Positions 53,643 through 63,860 of a DNA stretch of 64,000 nucleotides are shown here, piece by piece; the stretch's first letter is position 1; every line of letters begins with the position of its first letter. The translations under genes and the position numbers were made by a program. The DNA is taken from assembly GCA_009823505.1 (NCBI GenBank), contig VZQC01010553.1, positions 448,748 through 512,747 on the forward strand. The letters run 5' to 3'. The notes below the pieces were generated by a model that searched no databases, was not told the origin of the DNA, and worked only from the letters and a program-made list of their open reading frames with translations. The DNA comes from Rhizomys pruinosus. Its lineage: Eukaryota; Chordata; Mammalia; Rodentia; Spalacidae.

Positions 53643-53861
53643 GGGGGCCTGAAGAGGTGACTCTGCAGTTAAGAGAACTGGCTGCTCTCCCAAAGGACCT
53701 AGGTTCCATTCCCAGAACCCATATATGTGGCAAAGAACCATCCATATCTCCAGTTCTAGAGGCTCTGGGGCCCTCTTCTGTCCTCCACAGGCACTGTATG
53801 ACATGGGTGCCTTACATACATGCAGGCAATACACTCATACACATGAAAATAAATATAAAAA
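53643..53861 (+). mobile_element. B2 SINE, diverged
   Basis: GGGGGCCTGAAGAGGTGAC head and AAATAAATATAAAA tail. Confidence 0.85.
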
Positions 53862-54121
53862 TATCTTGAATGCTTATTCAAGGAATTAATTCAATAAATA
53901 AGTGGAAAATAAGATATAGGTCAGAGATATAAGACAGACACCCCTCTGATAGAGCAATCTCACAAAACTTTTTGTGAGCCAACAACCAAATCAGAAGTAA
54001 TCAACAATAGCAGAATAATTTGCCCCCAAAATTGGCCCCACCCCCCAGCCCGTCAGTGAGGGGCATTTCAGTCTCTGCTTCTCTCTGGGGAGGCACCTGA
54101 AGACCTGGGAAAGTGAACCCT

Positions 54122-54300
54122 GGGACACAGTCAGTTGGCAGAGGGCTTGCTTAGCATGCACGAAACCTCTGAGCTTAATCCCCAGAGTCACATAATCCCC
54201 CCATTGAAGAGGTGGAGGCAGGAGAATTACTGTGAGTTCTAGATCAACAGGGGCTATATAGCAAGACCCTGTCTTAATAACATAAAGAAAATGAAAGAAA
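54122..54300 (+). mobile_element. B4-type SINE
   Basis: GTTGGCAGAGGGCTTGCTTAGC head; B1-like second half ending AAGACCCTGTC. Confidence 0.75.
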
Positions 54301-54305
54301 CTATC

Positions 54306-54450
54306 CAAGGGTCTGGTGGCATAAGCCTTTAATCCCAGCACTCAGGAGGCAGAGGCAGGTGTTATCTCTGTGAGATCAAGGCCAGCCTGGTCTATTATAG
54401 TGAGTTCCAGGTCAGGTGGGGCTAGAGGGGGACCCTGTTACAAGAGAACA
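54306..54450 (+). mobile_element. B1 SINE
   Basis: GGGTCTGGTGGCATAAGCC...GGGGGACCCTGTTAC. Confidence 0.87.
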
Positions 54451-54597
54451 AAAGAAAGAAATAAAAGGTAAAAGCAAAGAAAGTGAAAGACCATGGAACA
54501 TGAGGACAGTCAGTGCCCAGGGGCTGCTGGCATGCTGGAGTGGGCAGGCAGAGGTGATAAATGTGGCACGCTGAGCAGCAGACTGTTTTTCTAGTGC

Positions 54598-54673
54598 TAG
54601 ACTAGGACCCTGGGCCTTGTGCATTCTAGGTAAATGTTCTAATGTTCTATCACTAAGCTACACCTCCAGCCCT
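54598..54673 (-). mobile_element. ID-type SINE
   Basis: Reverse ID head ending AAGCTACACCTCCAGCCC; contains a small ATGTTCTA duplication. Confidence 0.7.
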
Positions 54674-54688
54674 TATTCAGCCTTTGAC

Positions 54689-54868
54689 TTTTTTTTTTTT
54701 TTTTTTTTTTTTTTTNNNNNNNNNNNNNNNNNNNNAGACAGGGTCTCCCTGTAGCCCCAGCTGTCCTGGAACTCACTCTGTAGACCAGGCTGGCCTTGAA
54801 CTCACAAAGATCCGCCTGCCTCTGCCTCCCAAGTGCTGGGATTAAAGGCGTGCGCCACCACGCCCGGC
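54689..54868 (-). mobile_element. B1 SINE spanning an N gap
   Basis: T-run, then 20 N, then a near-consensus reverse B1 (AGACAGGGTCTCCCTGTAGC...CCACCACGCCCGGC). Confidence 0.92.
54716..54735. other. Assembly gap (20 N)
   Basis: Twenty undetermined bases inside the B1 T-run. Confidence 1.
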
Positions 54869-54883
54869 AACTTTTTTCTTTTT

Positions 54884-55074
54884 TTTTTAATGTTTATGGA
54901 TGGTCTGCCTCTAGCTATGTAACTGTATCTTGTGGAGACCAGAAGAGGGCATCAGATGTCCTGGAACTAGTGTTATAGACAGTTGTTAGCTCCTACATGG
55001 GTGCTGGGAACTGAACCCAGGTCATCTGCAAGAGCAGCCAGTACTTGTAAGCACTGAACCATCTCCCCAGTCCC
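54884..55074 (-). mobile_element. B2/B3-type SINE, diverged
   Basis: Reverse strand; TGGGTGCTGGGAACTGAACC and CCATCTCCCCAGTCCC. Confidence 0.85.
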
Positions 55075-55344
55075 TTTTTAAGCCAAGCACCTTGAGCCAT
55101 TTATAAACCAAAACCACTATTTGATCCCATTCACAGAAAGTAGTAGAGTTGTTCCATTAGTAAAGACAGAAGAGAAGACAGAGCTGAGGGGGAGGTAAAC
55201 AGGGAATAACTCTTTAATGTCAATGTATATAGGGGCTCAGCTTCAGAAAATAAACAAGTTTTGGAAATTGGTGTTGGTGATAATCATACCACAATGTGAA
55301 TGGATTTAGCCTCACAGAACTCTACAATTAAAAATAGTTAAAAT

Positions 55345-55550
55345 GCAGTCAGCAAGATGGTTCAGTCGGTAAAGGCAGTTGCTGCCAAACCTGAGAACCT
55401 GAGTTTGATCCCCACATGCTGGAAAGGAGAGAACTGACTCCTACAAGTTGTCCTTTGACCTCCACACTTGTGCTGTGGCACACATACACACATACACACA
55501 CACACAAATAATAATAATATTAATAAAAATATTAATAAAAAGTTCAATAA
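55345..55550 (+). mobile_element. B3-type SINE
   Basis: AGTCAGCAAGATGGTTCAGTC head, GTTTGATCCCC B box and a CACACA/AATAAT tail. Confidence 0.82.
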
Positions 55551-56013
55551 AGAAGAAAAAACTGCTGGCTCCTATCCTATGTTTGGACATGCCAGTGCCT
55601 TTGGATAATAAGACCCAAGTCAGTGTTGACTCTGCCCTGAAAATGGGAGGATTGCTACTTCTTTAGGGGTCACAGTCTCTCCAAAGCATCCCACTCCGGT
55701 CCACGGTACATTCTACTGCTAGTCTTTCTGAATTTGGACCTTCTGTCCCCTTTCTCACCAAGCCACTGGACATTAACATTGGCGTCACTTCTATGGTTCT
55801 GGCCTTCCTTTGGTTTGCATTGGTTTTTACTCTCTGACCACAACTTAGGTTTTCCCCAACATTTGGCAACCACTTGGACTTTGAGGTTCTGCCCGAGAGC
55901 TGACAGCCCACAGCTCTGCAGACACCTCTCACTTTCCAGCCTTCTTCAGCCAGGGCTCTTCTGGCAGCACTTTTACCTCCCTACCCTGAGGCTCTGTTAA
56001 ATAGTAGGCATTT
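55551..56013. other. No recognised feature
   Basis: Opposing open frames at 55734-56000 (plus) and 55663-55932 (minus); neither has a domain. Confidence 0.4.
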
Positions 56014-56061
56014 AAGAATATGGAAGAACCAAAAAAAAAAAAAAAAGAATATGGAAGAACC
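56014..56061. mobile_element. Poly(A)-only insertion with 17-bp target duplication
   Basis: AAGAATATGGAAGAACC at 56014-56030, an A-run, then the same 17 bp at 56045-56061. The site TTT/AAGA resembles an L1 endonuclease target. Nothing but A residues was inserted. Confidence 0.8.
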
Positions 56062-56256
56062 AAGATGTGTCCTTACTGAGCTTACCTTCTAGTGAAAATG
56101 ACATTATTATATGATGCAAGGATGAGTTAGCAAGGAAGCAGAATGCCTTGTCCCAGGGATGAGGGATAGATGATGGTAAAGATCATTTTTAGCATAAGAA
56201 GATACTTCTAAGGGGATGACGTTTGAACGGAGATTAAACAAGAAAAATGTACCATG

Positions 56257-56400
56257 AAGCCAGGTCTCGTAGTTTCCATTCCCAGGCCCAGCACTTTGGA
56301 GGCCAAGGCAAGAGGCACACCATAAGTTTAGAGCCAGACTTGTTTATATACTGAGTTCCAGACCAGCCAAGACTAGCTGGTCTCAGAAACAACAACAAAC
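56257..56400 (+). mobile_element. B1-type SINE, old
   Basis: GAAGCCAGGTCTCGTAGTTTCC...GGCCAAGGCAAG; CAAACAAACAAA tail. Confidence 0.72.
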
Positions 56401-56587
56401 AAACAAAAATCTAACAGGAAAGCGGGGTTCACATACTTACATGTACACAAAACACTCATACATAAAAGAAAAATAAAACAAATTTAAAATGAAAGAATTA
56501 TAAGAAATGTGGGACTGAGCATCTAGGAGATGGCAGAGAGATAAGGAAGACTGAGAGAGGAAAAGGTTTGGAAGAATAAAATACTGT

Positions 56588-56735
56588 CGTGGGAGCCAGG
56601 TGAAGTGGCCACATCTATAACCCCCAGCATTAGTGAGGCAGAGGCAGAGGCCAGAGGATTGCCACAAATTCTAAGCCAAACCTGGTCTACCTATTGAGTT
56701 CCAAGCCAGTCAGGGCTATACATCGTGTGCCATGC
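56588..56735 (+). mobile_element. B1-type SINE, old
   Basis: GTGGGAGCCAGGTGAAGTGG...ACCTGGTCTACC. Confidence 0.7.
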
Positions 56736-57255
56736 AGCAGACATCCATGCAGAGGACAGATGTAGATGACTGGACGGGAGAGTCTAGAGACCCAGAGGGT
56801 GTTGGAGAAGTAAGAGTCACAGATGGGGAGATGGGTTTATCCCTTCACAGTGACAGTGGCCTCCTGAATGGAGGGCACAGAGAACAGGAGAACAAAGTGG
56901 GCCCCCACTGAGCATCAGGGACCCTATTTAGAGGTTGGTCTCGGAAGTAGGTAGAAGCCAAGAAGAGTAGAGTTTCCCTGAAACCCAACAATGAGAGACT
57001 ACAAGTTGGACCCCAGAGTGAAGGCAGTTGCAACCCCTCAGGGTAGGCTGTATTGAAAAAGCAGAAGAAATTTATTTTTAACACTTCCAGACACTCTGTG
57101 AATGTTCCAGAACACCTGGGGTGCAATGACAGGGCTGAGACTCAGAACCAGTCCACCAGCTTTCCACGCCAATGGCTGCTGCTCCACAGGCTCAGCTGCA
57201 AACATTTTTTTTTTTCTTTCTTATGGGGAGGGAAAGTGGTTTGAGTCATGGTCTT
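56736..57255. other. No recognised feature
   Basis: No repeat or gene recognised. Confidence 0.4.
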
Positions 57256-57256
57256 T

Positions 57257-57420
57257 TTATTTATTTTTTTTTTATATATTTTTTTAAGACAGGGACTTTT
57301 GCGTAGCTCTGGCTGGCCTGGAACTCTCAGTGTAGATCAGACTGACATTAAACTCATAGAGATCTACTTGCCTCTGTCTCCTACGTGCTGGTATTAAAGG
57401 TGTGCACTAACATCCCAACA
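57257..57420 (-). mobile_element. B1-type SINE, old
   Basis: Reverse B1: TTAAGACAGGGACTTTTGCG ... GTGCACTAACATCCC. Confidence 0.75.
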
Positions 57421-57555
57421 TGGAGTCAGGATCTTATGCAGCCCAGGCTGACTTTAAACTTTCAGGGTAGCTGAAGACAACCATGACCTCCCGATCCTGC
57501 TGCCTTAGCCTCCCACAGGCTGGTTTTACAAACATGCACCACCACACCTGGCCAA
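57421..57555 (-). mobile_element. B1-type SINE, old
   Basis: Reverse B1: GAGTCAGGATCTTATGCAGC ... GCACCACCACACCTGGCC. Confidence 0.7.
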
Positions 57556-57629
57556 GGAGACTCCTTATGTTATGGGAACAACCCTATGTTCCAACAACTG
57601 ATTATTTTATTTTATTTTACTTTTTATTT

Positions 57630-57783
57630 TTGGGGGGGCTCTTTTTGAGATAAGGTCTCCCTGTAGCCCCAGCTGCCCTGGGACTCCTTATGTAGACCAG
57701 GTAGGCCTTGAATTACAGAGATCCCTCTGCCTCTGCCTCTGCCTCTGCCTCTGGGATTAAAGGCGTGTGCCACCACACCCGGC
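57630..57783 (-). mobile_element. B1 SINE with (GCCTCT)n expansion
   Basis: Reverse B1 in which the CTGCCTCTGCCTCC segment became four GCCTCT units (57728-57752). Confidence 0.9.
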
Positions 57784-57871
57784 TCCAACAACCTATTTTT
57801 TTTTCCACATTTTTTTTCTTTATTTTTTTTTCTTTTCACAGGAAAACAGAAACAATACAAAATGACAATAA

Positions 57872-58026
57872 GCCGGGCGTGGTGGCGCACGCCTTTAATC
57901 CTAGCACTCGGGAGGCAGAGGCAGGCGGATCTTTGTGAGTTCAAGGCCAGCCTGGTCTACAGAGTGAGTTCCAGGCCAGCTGGAGCTACAGGGAGACCCT
58001 GTCTCAAAAAGACCAAAAAAAAAACA
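57872..58026 (+). mobile_element. B1 SINE, near consensus
   Basis: GCCGGGCGTGGTGGCGCACG start and GGGAGACCCTGTCTC end. With the reverse B1 at 57630 it forms an inverted pair about 90 bp apart. Confidence 0.95.
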
Positions 58027-58039
58027 AAAAACAAAAACA

Positions 58040-60040
58040 AAACAATATAACAATAACAAAACAAAGCAAAAAGAACAACAACAAAAAAAGGTGTGGGGGG
58101 GATTTCCATTTCTTATTCTGGTGAATTAAAGAATCAGTATGAGGGGCTTGGTATATATTTCTCTTTTTTCCTTTCTCTCTTTCTTTTCTTTCTTCTTTTC
58201 CTGCTCTCTCAGGGCTACCAGAAGGACATGTGTTTATTGGCTAGTCCAGAAAGCCTTGCGTTCTCAGCTGAGAAAGAGTCTGGTTTGGGGGAATCTCATC
58301 CCTAAACTGCCTCATCAATTTCTAGCTCCTATTTAGTTATGTTACCCTCTTAAAAGGGTCACCCCAATTGCCAGAAGGGAATCTGGATGCTGACTGCTCT
58401 GACTTATTCCATGCTGAAAAGTCACATTGGATATGTCAACTGGGGTATCCCCCATTCAGGGGGTCAATCTAAAAGAACCCCAAGCATAATTATAGAGGGG
58501 AAAAAGTCCTTGACTGGTACCCGTGAAAGGGAAATGAAGGCAGGAGTAGTTAGGTACATGATCTAGGCAGGGGACCAGGAGAAGGAAGAACAAGGTGAAT
58601 TCAAATGTCCAACTTAAAATTCCAATAGAATTTCTTGACTGGGGGTTTCAAAGTGTCCATTCATTAGGTTTCTCCTTCTGTTCATTTGGCCATGATGTCT
58701 GGACTCAGGATCTGCTTTTCAGTCAGGATATGAGTTTCCACTTAGATAGTTGCCAGAAAGAGGAAATTTTTTATTGAACATTAACAATAATAGTCCTGTG
58801 GCTGCAGGTGACCCTATGCTGTTAATCAAGGCCAAGATCTAATGTTTTTATGCCAGTTTAACATTATTTGTTATAACTTTATGCCCAATATGTGGAGGCA
58901 CAATTTTTCAGGCTTTAAAAGAAATATATTGACTATTTATCTTTTGGTTATACTTTCTTTTTGGACACTTAAGTCCACACAATTAGCCCAGATTAACCAA
59001 ACTGTGTTTTCTCAAGGTCATTTAAGGTTCTAATCTTCAGAGAATACTCAGGGTTTTTGGGGGGTGGGAGCACCTGGCTCCTTCTGGACATTCTTAACCA
59101 GTACCATCTACCGAAGACAAGGTCAGGTCTTGCTAGACCTGGCTTCCCTTTGGAGCACAGGGTGACTTTTCTCTATATTGAGCTTCCTCTTTATAGACTG
59201 GACACTGGCTAGGGTTCTGTTGGTGGCTCTTCAAGACCTCCCTGCACAGGAAGTCTGGTCACTCACAATTGCAGAACATTTTAAGAGACGCCCCTGTAAA
59301 AATCCCCTGGGACCAATTGACCTCAGAGGGCAAGGAACAAAATTGTCCCTTAAATCCCTTGGCCAGATTGGTATGGGCCTTAGGTATGGGCATTAAGCAT
59401 CCAAAAAAGTTAAGTTACACCAATATGGTGCTTTTAATTATTGCATCATATTTAGATAAAGCTTGAAAAAAAGCCCAAGAAGCCTTGCATAAACATTGAC
59501 TGGAAGAAATTTAATACCATAGGATAAAGCAGACAGAGCCAATAAGAGAAATTTAAACAATTTTAGGCATATCTTAAATGATTTATTACAAACATAAGTA
59601 GTCTCTTTACTTTCCCAAACCCCATATCCTGTTTTGTAGTTTTCCAGTAACAGAGAACATTGATCAGAATTAACCTGAAAAAATTTACCAAGTGTGTGGT
59701 TGTTATCTCATTTAGACCATTAGTAAACTGGCTTTAATATTTATACCATCCCACTCTAGAAACATTTAACCACTTCAATCCAGTACAAGTATCTTATTTT
59801 CTACTAAACTTTGTAATATTTATGCCCAGAATGGGTAGTTCCCCAAACACATCACCACAAAATAAAAACCTTAAAGTGACCCTACAAGTCCCAGGGCTGG
59901 CTGGCTGGCTCTGGCCAACCAAATCTTTCCAGATATTCAGAAACACACCACATAGGCCTGGCAAAAAGCTTGCCTATTTGCTCCAAAGATGTCCTACCTA
60001 CCTAGTGACCAAATATCCCACACACAAAACACAACCAAAG
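58040..60040. other. Unassigned 2-kb segment
   Basis: No SINE, LTR boundary or protein domain recognised. Short open frames (58842-59033, 59178-59396) are unassigned. A CT-rich run lies at 58160-58205. The right edge truncates an L1, so part of it may be an old retroelement. Confidence 0.35.
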
Positions 60041-60580
60041 GCCTTGAATTCTATTTTATCTAGTATTAGCATAGAAACTTCTCCTTCTCTCTTAGTGCCA
60101 TTTACTTGTATTATTTTTTTACCCTCCTTTCACCTTGTGATAATATCTATCTTTAAATGTGAGGTAAGTTTCTTGGAGACAAGAAAAAAAAAGGGGGGAT
60201 GGGTCTTGTTTCTTTTTATTTTATTTTATTTTTTATTTTTTTATGTGTATGAATGTATTGTCTGCATGTAGGTTTGTGCACCCATGTCATGCAATGCCTC
60301 GGAGGTCAGAAGAGGGTGTCGGATTCCCCTGGAACTGGAGTTCTCCTGCAATTGGAGTTACAGACGGTTCTCAGCTGCCATGTGTGTGCTGGGGATCAAA
60401 CCCCGGTCCTCTGCAAGAGCAGTCGGCACTCTTAACCGCTAGGCTATCTCTCCAGCCCCAGGTCTTGTTTCTTAATCCATTCTTCTAGTCTCTGGCTCTT
60501 AATTGGAGAATTCATTCCATTGATATTTAAAACTGTTGTTGAGCGAATTAAATTGTTTCCAATCATTTTTATTTCTTGTA
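60040..60580 (-). pseudogene. L1 ORF2 5' fragment, interrupted by B2
   Basis: The start reads (minus strand) as the N-terminus of the L1 endonuclease-RT protein: LNINGMNSPIKSQRLEEWIK. After the B2 it continues with a degraded NGTKREGEV..LDKIEF-type endonuclease stretch to about 60040. Stops are present. Confidence 0.78.
60215..60460 (-). mobile_element. B2 SINE in L1 ORF2, 13-bp target duplication
   Basis: Flanked by GGTCTTGTTTCTT at 60202-60214 and 60461-60473. Long-body B2 subtype. Confidence 0.96.
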
Positions 60581-60654
60581 CATTCTTACCCTAGTGGTAA
60601 GTATTTTTTATTTGCATAGTGGTAGTATCATTTGTTTCCTGCTGTTGATTGGTT

Positions 60655-61666
60655 ATAGTCATCCCTGCCCTCTGCTCTTTGTATTGCTTGAAGTATTCTC
60701 TGCAGTTATGGCTTATTGGAGAGGAATTCTTTCAACTTATTTATATCATGGGACATTTTCCCTTCTCCTTCAATTATAATAGACATCTTTGCTGGATAAA
60801 GTCCTCTGGGTTGGCATCTATAGTCTTTTAGAACTGGTAATATTTTAGACCAGGCTCTTCTGTCTTTTGCCATCTGCATTGAGAAATCAGCTGCAATTCT
60901 GATAGGTTTTCCTTTGTAGGTAACTTGTTTTTCTTTTGCAGCCCTCAGTATCCTTTCTTTGTTTTGAACATCTAGTGTTTTTACTATGATATGGCATGGA
61001 GAATTTCTTTTCTGGTTATGTCTGCTTGGTGTTCTATATGCTTCTAGTACTTGTATAGGTATCTCTCACTTTAATTTGGGAAAATTTTCCTCTAAAATTT
61101 TGTTGATGACCTGGGCCATATCGTTATCCTGTAAGTTTTCTTCCTCTTCTATCCCTATAATTCATAGGTTTGATCTTTTCATAGTATCCCACAGTTCCTG
61201 GTTATTCCATTCTTGTGTTTTTAAAATTTTTTTCAGAATCTTTACTTGATTTATCCAGTTCTTCCATATTGTCTTCTAGTCTTGTTATTCTATTTTCTAC
61301 TTCATCCATGCTATTATTAATAGGTTCTCCCATCCTTTCCAAGTTGTTTGTGGAATGTTGCATTTCTTTTTTGATTTCAACTTGAAATTTCCTCAATGTT
61401 TCTATATCTTTTGTAATTTAATTCCACAATTTATTGTTGTCCTCTTTCAGTTTATCCCTGTCTTCTTTTAGGTCCCTGACTTCCCTGTTTATAAGCTCCT
61501 TAAATTCCCTCAACTCCTTAATTTCTCTAATCATATTCATAATTGTTCTTTTGAAATCTGTATCCTGAGTTATATCCAAGGGGACTTCATTAGAAGGTAC
61601 ATGACTAGGGGTATTAGCATTTTGTGGAGATCTGCCTGAGTCTTTCTTTCATTGAGCTTTAGGCAT
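60655..61666 (-). pseudogene. L1 ORF1 (RNA-binding protein), decayed
   Basis: Start codon at 61664-61666 but a stop follows after five codons. The coiled-coil region is open at 61202-61396 (heptad-like ENRITRLEDNMEELDKSS). The RRM and C-terminal domain follow at 60750-61150 with motifs such as EAYRTPSRHNQKRNSP and AADFSMQMAKDRRAWSK. About 337 codons in length, close to rodent ORF1p. Several stops and frame changes make it non-functional. Confidence 0.8.
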
Positions 61667-62350
61667 TTGGGTAGCCTCTGTTGGGAATGGTTCTAAAGTG
61701 AAGCTTAGGTGTTTATTGAGCTGACACTGATATTGATTATATTCTTCACGTGTTTGTTGACTTCTTAATTGATGTACAGTCATGGATACTTTAGGCTCCA
61801 AAATCTCAACTCTATCCTAACACTGTACAGACCAACACTGCTCATCCAACCAGCAAACAGTTCACCCAATGGACTAAGCCATGCAACACCCAAGCTGGTC
61901 CGAATCCCCCAGGCCTGTGAAACCCACACCTTGAGGGCCCCAGGCACTCCCAGACCTATGGACTGGAAGGTCCCAAGGCTTCTGCAATGCAGCCAGAATC
62001 CCCCACGGTGAACCCCAATCACCCACCTGGTGAAATATACTCACAGAACCAATGTACAACACCTGTAATCTACTAGCCGATCCTCCAAAGCCAGGCGCCA
62101 AGGTTTGTACCTGGACTCAGTAGGAGAAAGGCTCAGCAACCACCAGGCTTTCCCTGTTATCTCCTGATGCCCTTGGGTGATGTCTATAGCGCCACATTGT
62201 AATCCCTAAGGATCAAGATGCTCTCAGACCATCCCTGTTGGGAAGTTGGACATTTCCCAACACTCTTGGGGATCCCTAAGTCTCCCTCCCTGACTTTGCC
62301 TTTAACTGCTCAGGATGTACCCGCTGCCCTGGGAGCTGCCATCTTGGAAA
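61667..62350 (-). promoter_or_regulatory. L1 5'UTR / promoter
   Basis: G-rich on the minus strand. Its 5' end carries CCAAGATGGCAGCTCCC (62330-62347), whose AAGATGGC matches the YY1 site found at the start of many L1 promoters. Confidence 0.7.
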
Positions 62351-62354
62351 AGCC

Positions 62355-62520
62355 TCAACCTATTTTTTTTAAACAGGGTCTCGCCATGTGTGGGACTGAC
62401 CTCATACGTATTATATATAGCTATATATCCCAAGCTGGCCTCAAACCATTGATCCACCTGCCCTTGTTTCCCAGGTGCTGTGATTACAGGTATGTTCTGT
62501 CACTCCTGGCTGTATTTATA
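62355..62520 (-). mobile_element. B1-type SINE, old
   Basis: Reverse: AAACAGGGTCTCGCCATG ... GCTGTGATTACAGG, with a TATATA expansion inside. Confidence 0.72.
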
Positions 62521-62521
62521 T

Positions 62522-62595
62522 TTTAAGTACTCTAGGTTAAACCTAAGGCTTTCTGTGGTCCAGGCAAGTGCTACACCCTGAGCTATATCTCCAGG
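62522..62595 (-). mobile_element. ID-type SINE
   Basis: Reverse ID head ending GAGCTATATCTCCAGGC. Confidence 0.7.
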
Positions 62596-62610
62596 CTTTA
62601 TTTTCTGAAT

Positions 62611-62764
62611 TTTTTTTTTTTGGTGTTTTCGAGACAGGGTCTCCCTATAGCCCCAGCTATCCTGGAACTCACTCTGTAGACCAGGCTGGCCTTGAACTCA
62701 CAAAAATCCGCCTGCCTCTGCCTCCCAAGTGCTAGGATTAAAGGCGTGCACCACCATGCCCGGC
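62611..62764 (-). mobile_element. B1 SINE
   Basis: Near-consensus reverse B1 flanked by TATTTTCTGAATTTTT (62599) and TATTTTCTGTATTTTT (62765), one mismatch. Confidence 0.94.
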
Positions 62765-62780
62765 TATTTTCTGTATTTTT

Positions 62781-63345
62781 ATGTGTCATATTTTTTGAAA
62801 TCTACTTGGCCCTGCCTAGGGCTTCAAGCTGAGTACTATATACAGTGTCCTCAGTAGGAGGCTGCTGAGCAAAGGGCAGCTAGGAGGAGAGGAGGCCATG
62901 TCTTGTTTCTTCCTGTTCTTACCTCAGTTTACACAGGGTGTCATCAATGGATACACTTTCCTGACAAACAATTTGAAATTGGCATTTTCTTTCCCTTAAA
63001 ACTTTAAGCTCTGTGATTGGCATAGGTAGAAGAAAATTGGTAGAAATACAGTTTACAGTAAGTTCTCACCGAAAGGTTTAATTCAAGGGAAAAAAGCTAC
63101 AGAGGCAAATGGAATTTTCTATTGCGTGCAGGAGAGTGTTTCTGAAAACACAGCTTATTTTCCTTGTTGCCAAGGTAACTGGCACATTAGCCCAACCAGG
63201 TGTGGGTCCATGCTGCATGGACATGAATGCATAGTTGTTTGTGGACTTGTCTCTACCTGGTAGATGATGTTGCAAGGATAGTGGGCGGTGGATGTGTCCA
63301 GAGATGACTGATAAGTTAGGCATGCCACCCCACCATCCTGCAAAC
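62781..63345. other. No recognised feature
   Basis: No repeat or gene recognised. Confidence 0.4.
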
Positions 63346-63348
63346 AGA

Positions 63349-63390
63349 GCTTTTTTTTTTTTTGGTCTTTTTGAGACAGGGTCTCATCTT
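63349..63390 (-). mobile_element. B1 3' fragment
   Basis: Only the tail and TTTTTGAGACAGGGTCTC remain of a reverse B1. Confidence 0.8.
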
Positions 63391-63405
63391 TTAATCTACT
63401 CATTT

Positions 63406-63618
63406 TAAAATTTTATTTATTTTTATTTTATGTGTATGAGTGTATTGCCTGCATGTATGTACACCCGTATCATGCAATGCCAGTAGAGGTCAGGAGAGAG
63501 GCACCTAGAACCAGAGTTATGGATGGTTATTAGCCACTTTGTGAGTCCTGGGAATTGAATCCAGATCCTCTTCAAGAGTACCCAGTGCTGTTAACCACTG
63601 AGCAATCTCTCCAGCCCC
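63406..63618 (-). mobile_element. B2 SINE, diverged
   Basis: Reverse B2 (GGGAATTGAATCCAGATCC, AATCTCTCCAGCCCC). Confidence 0.88.
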
Positions 63619-63627
63619 TTTTATTTC

Positions 63628-63745
63628 TTTTTATTTTTGAGATAAGTTCTCCCTCTAGCTCCAACTAAACTGGAACTTTCTCTATAGACTGGGCTGCTCT
63701 TGATTTCACAGAGATCTGCCTGCCCCTGCCTCCTGGGTGCTGGCT
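63628..63745 (-). mobile_element. B1-type SINE, diverged
   Basis: Reverse: TTTTGAGATAAGTTCTCCC ... CCTCCTGGGTGCTGGC. Confidence 0.78.
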
Positions 63746-63782
63746 AAAAACAGCAATTTTTTAAAAGCTAAAGAGCACAGTA

Positions 63783-63860
63783 GGGCTGGGGGTGTCGCTC
63801 CATTGGTAGGGCTGGGGGTGTCGCTCCATTGGTAGGGCTGGGGGTGTCACTCCATTGGTA
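63783..63860. repeat. 26-bp tandem repeat, 3 units
   Basis: Units 63783-63808, 63809-63834 and 63835-63860; the third differs at one base (G to A). Confidence 0.95.

Larger units (their letters stand above)
60040..62350 (-). mobile_element. L1 element, 5' end present, 3' part missing
   Basis: Reverse-strand L1 with 5'UTR (61667-62350), ORF1 (60655-61666), inter-ORF spacer and the start of ORF2 (60474-60580, then 60040-60201 after a B2). Most L1 copies are 5'-truncated; this one has instead lost most of ORF2 and the 3'UTR, so its 3' side was removed after insertion. Confidence 0.85.
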
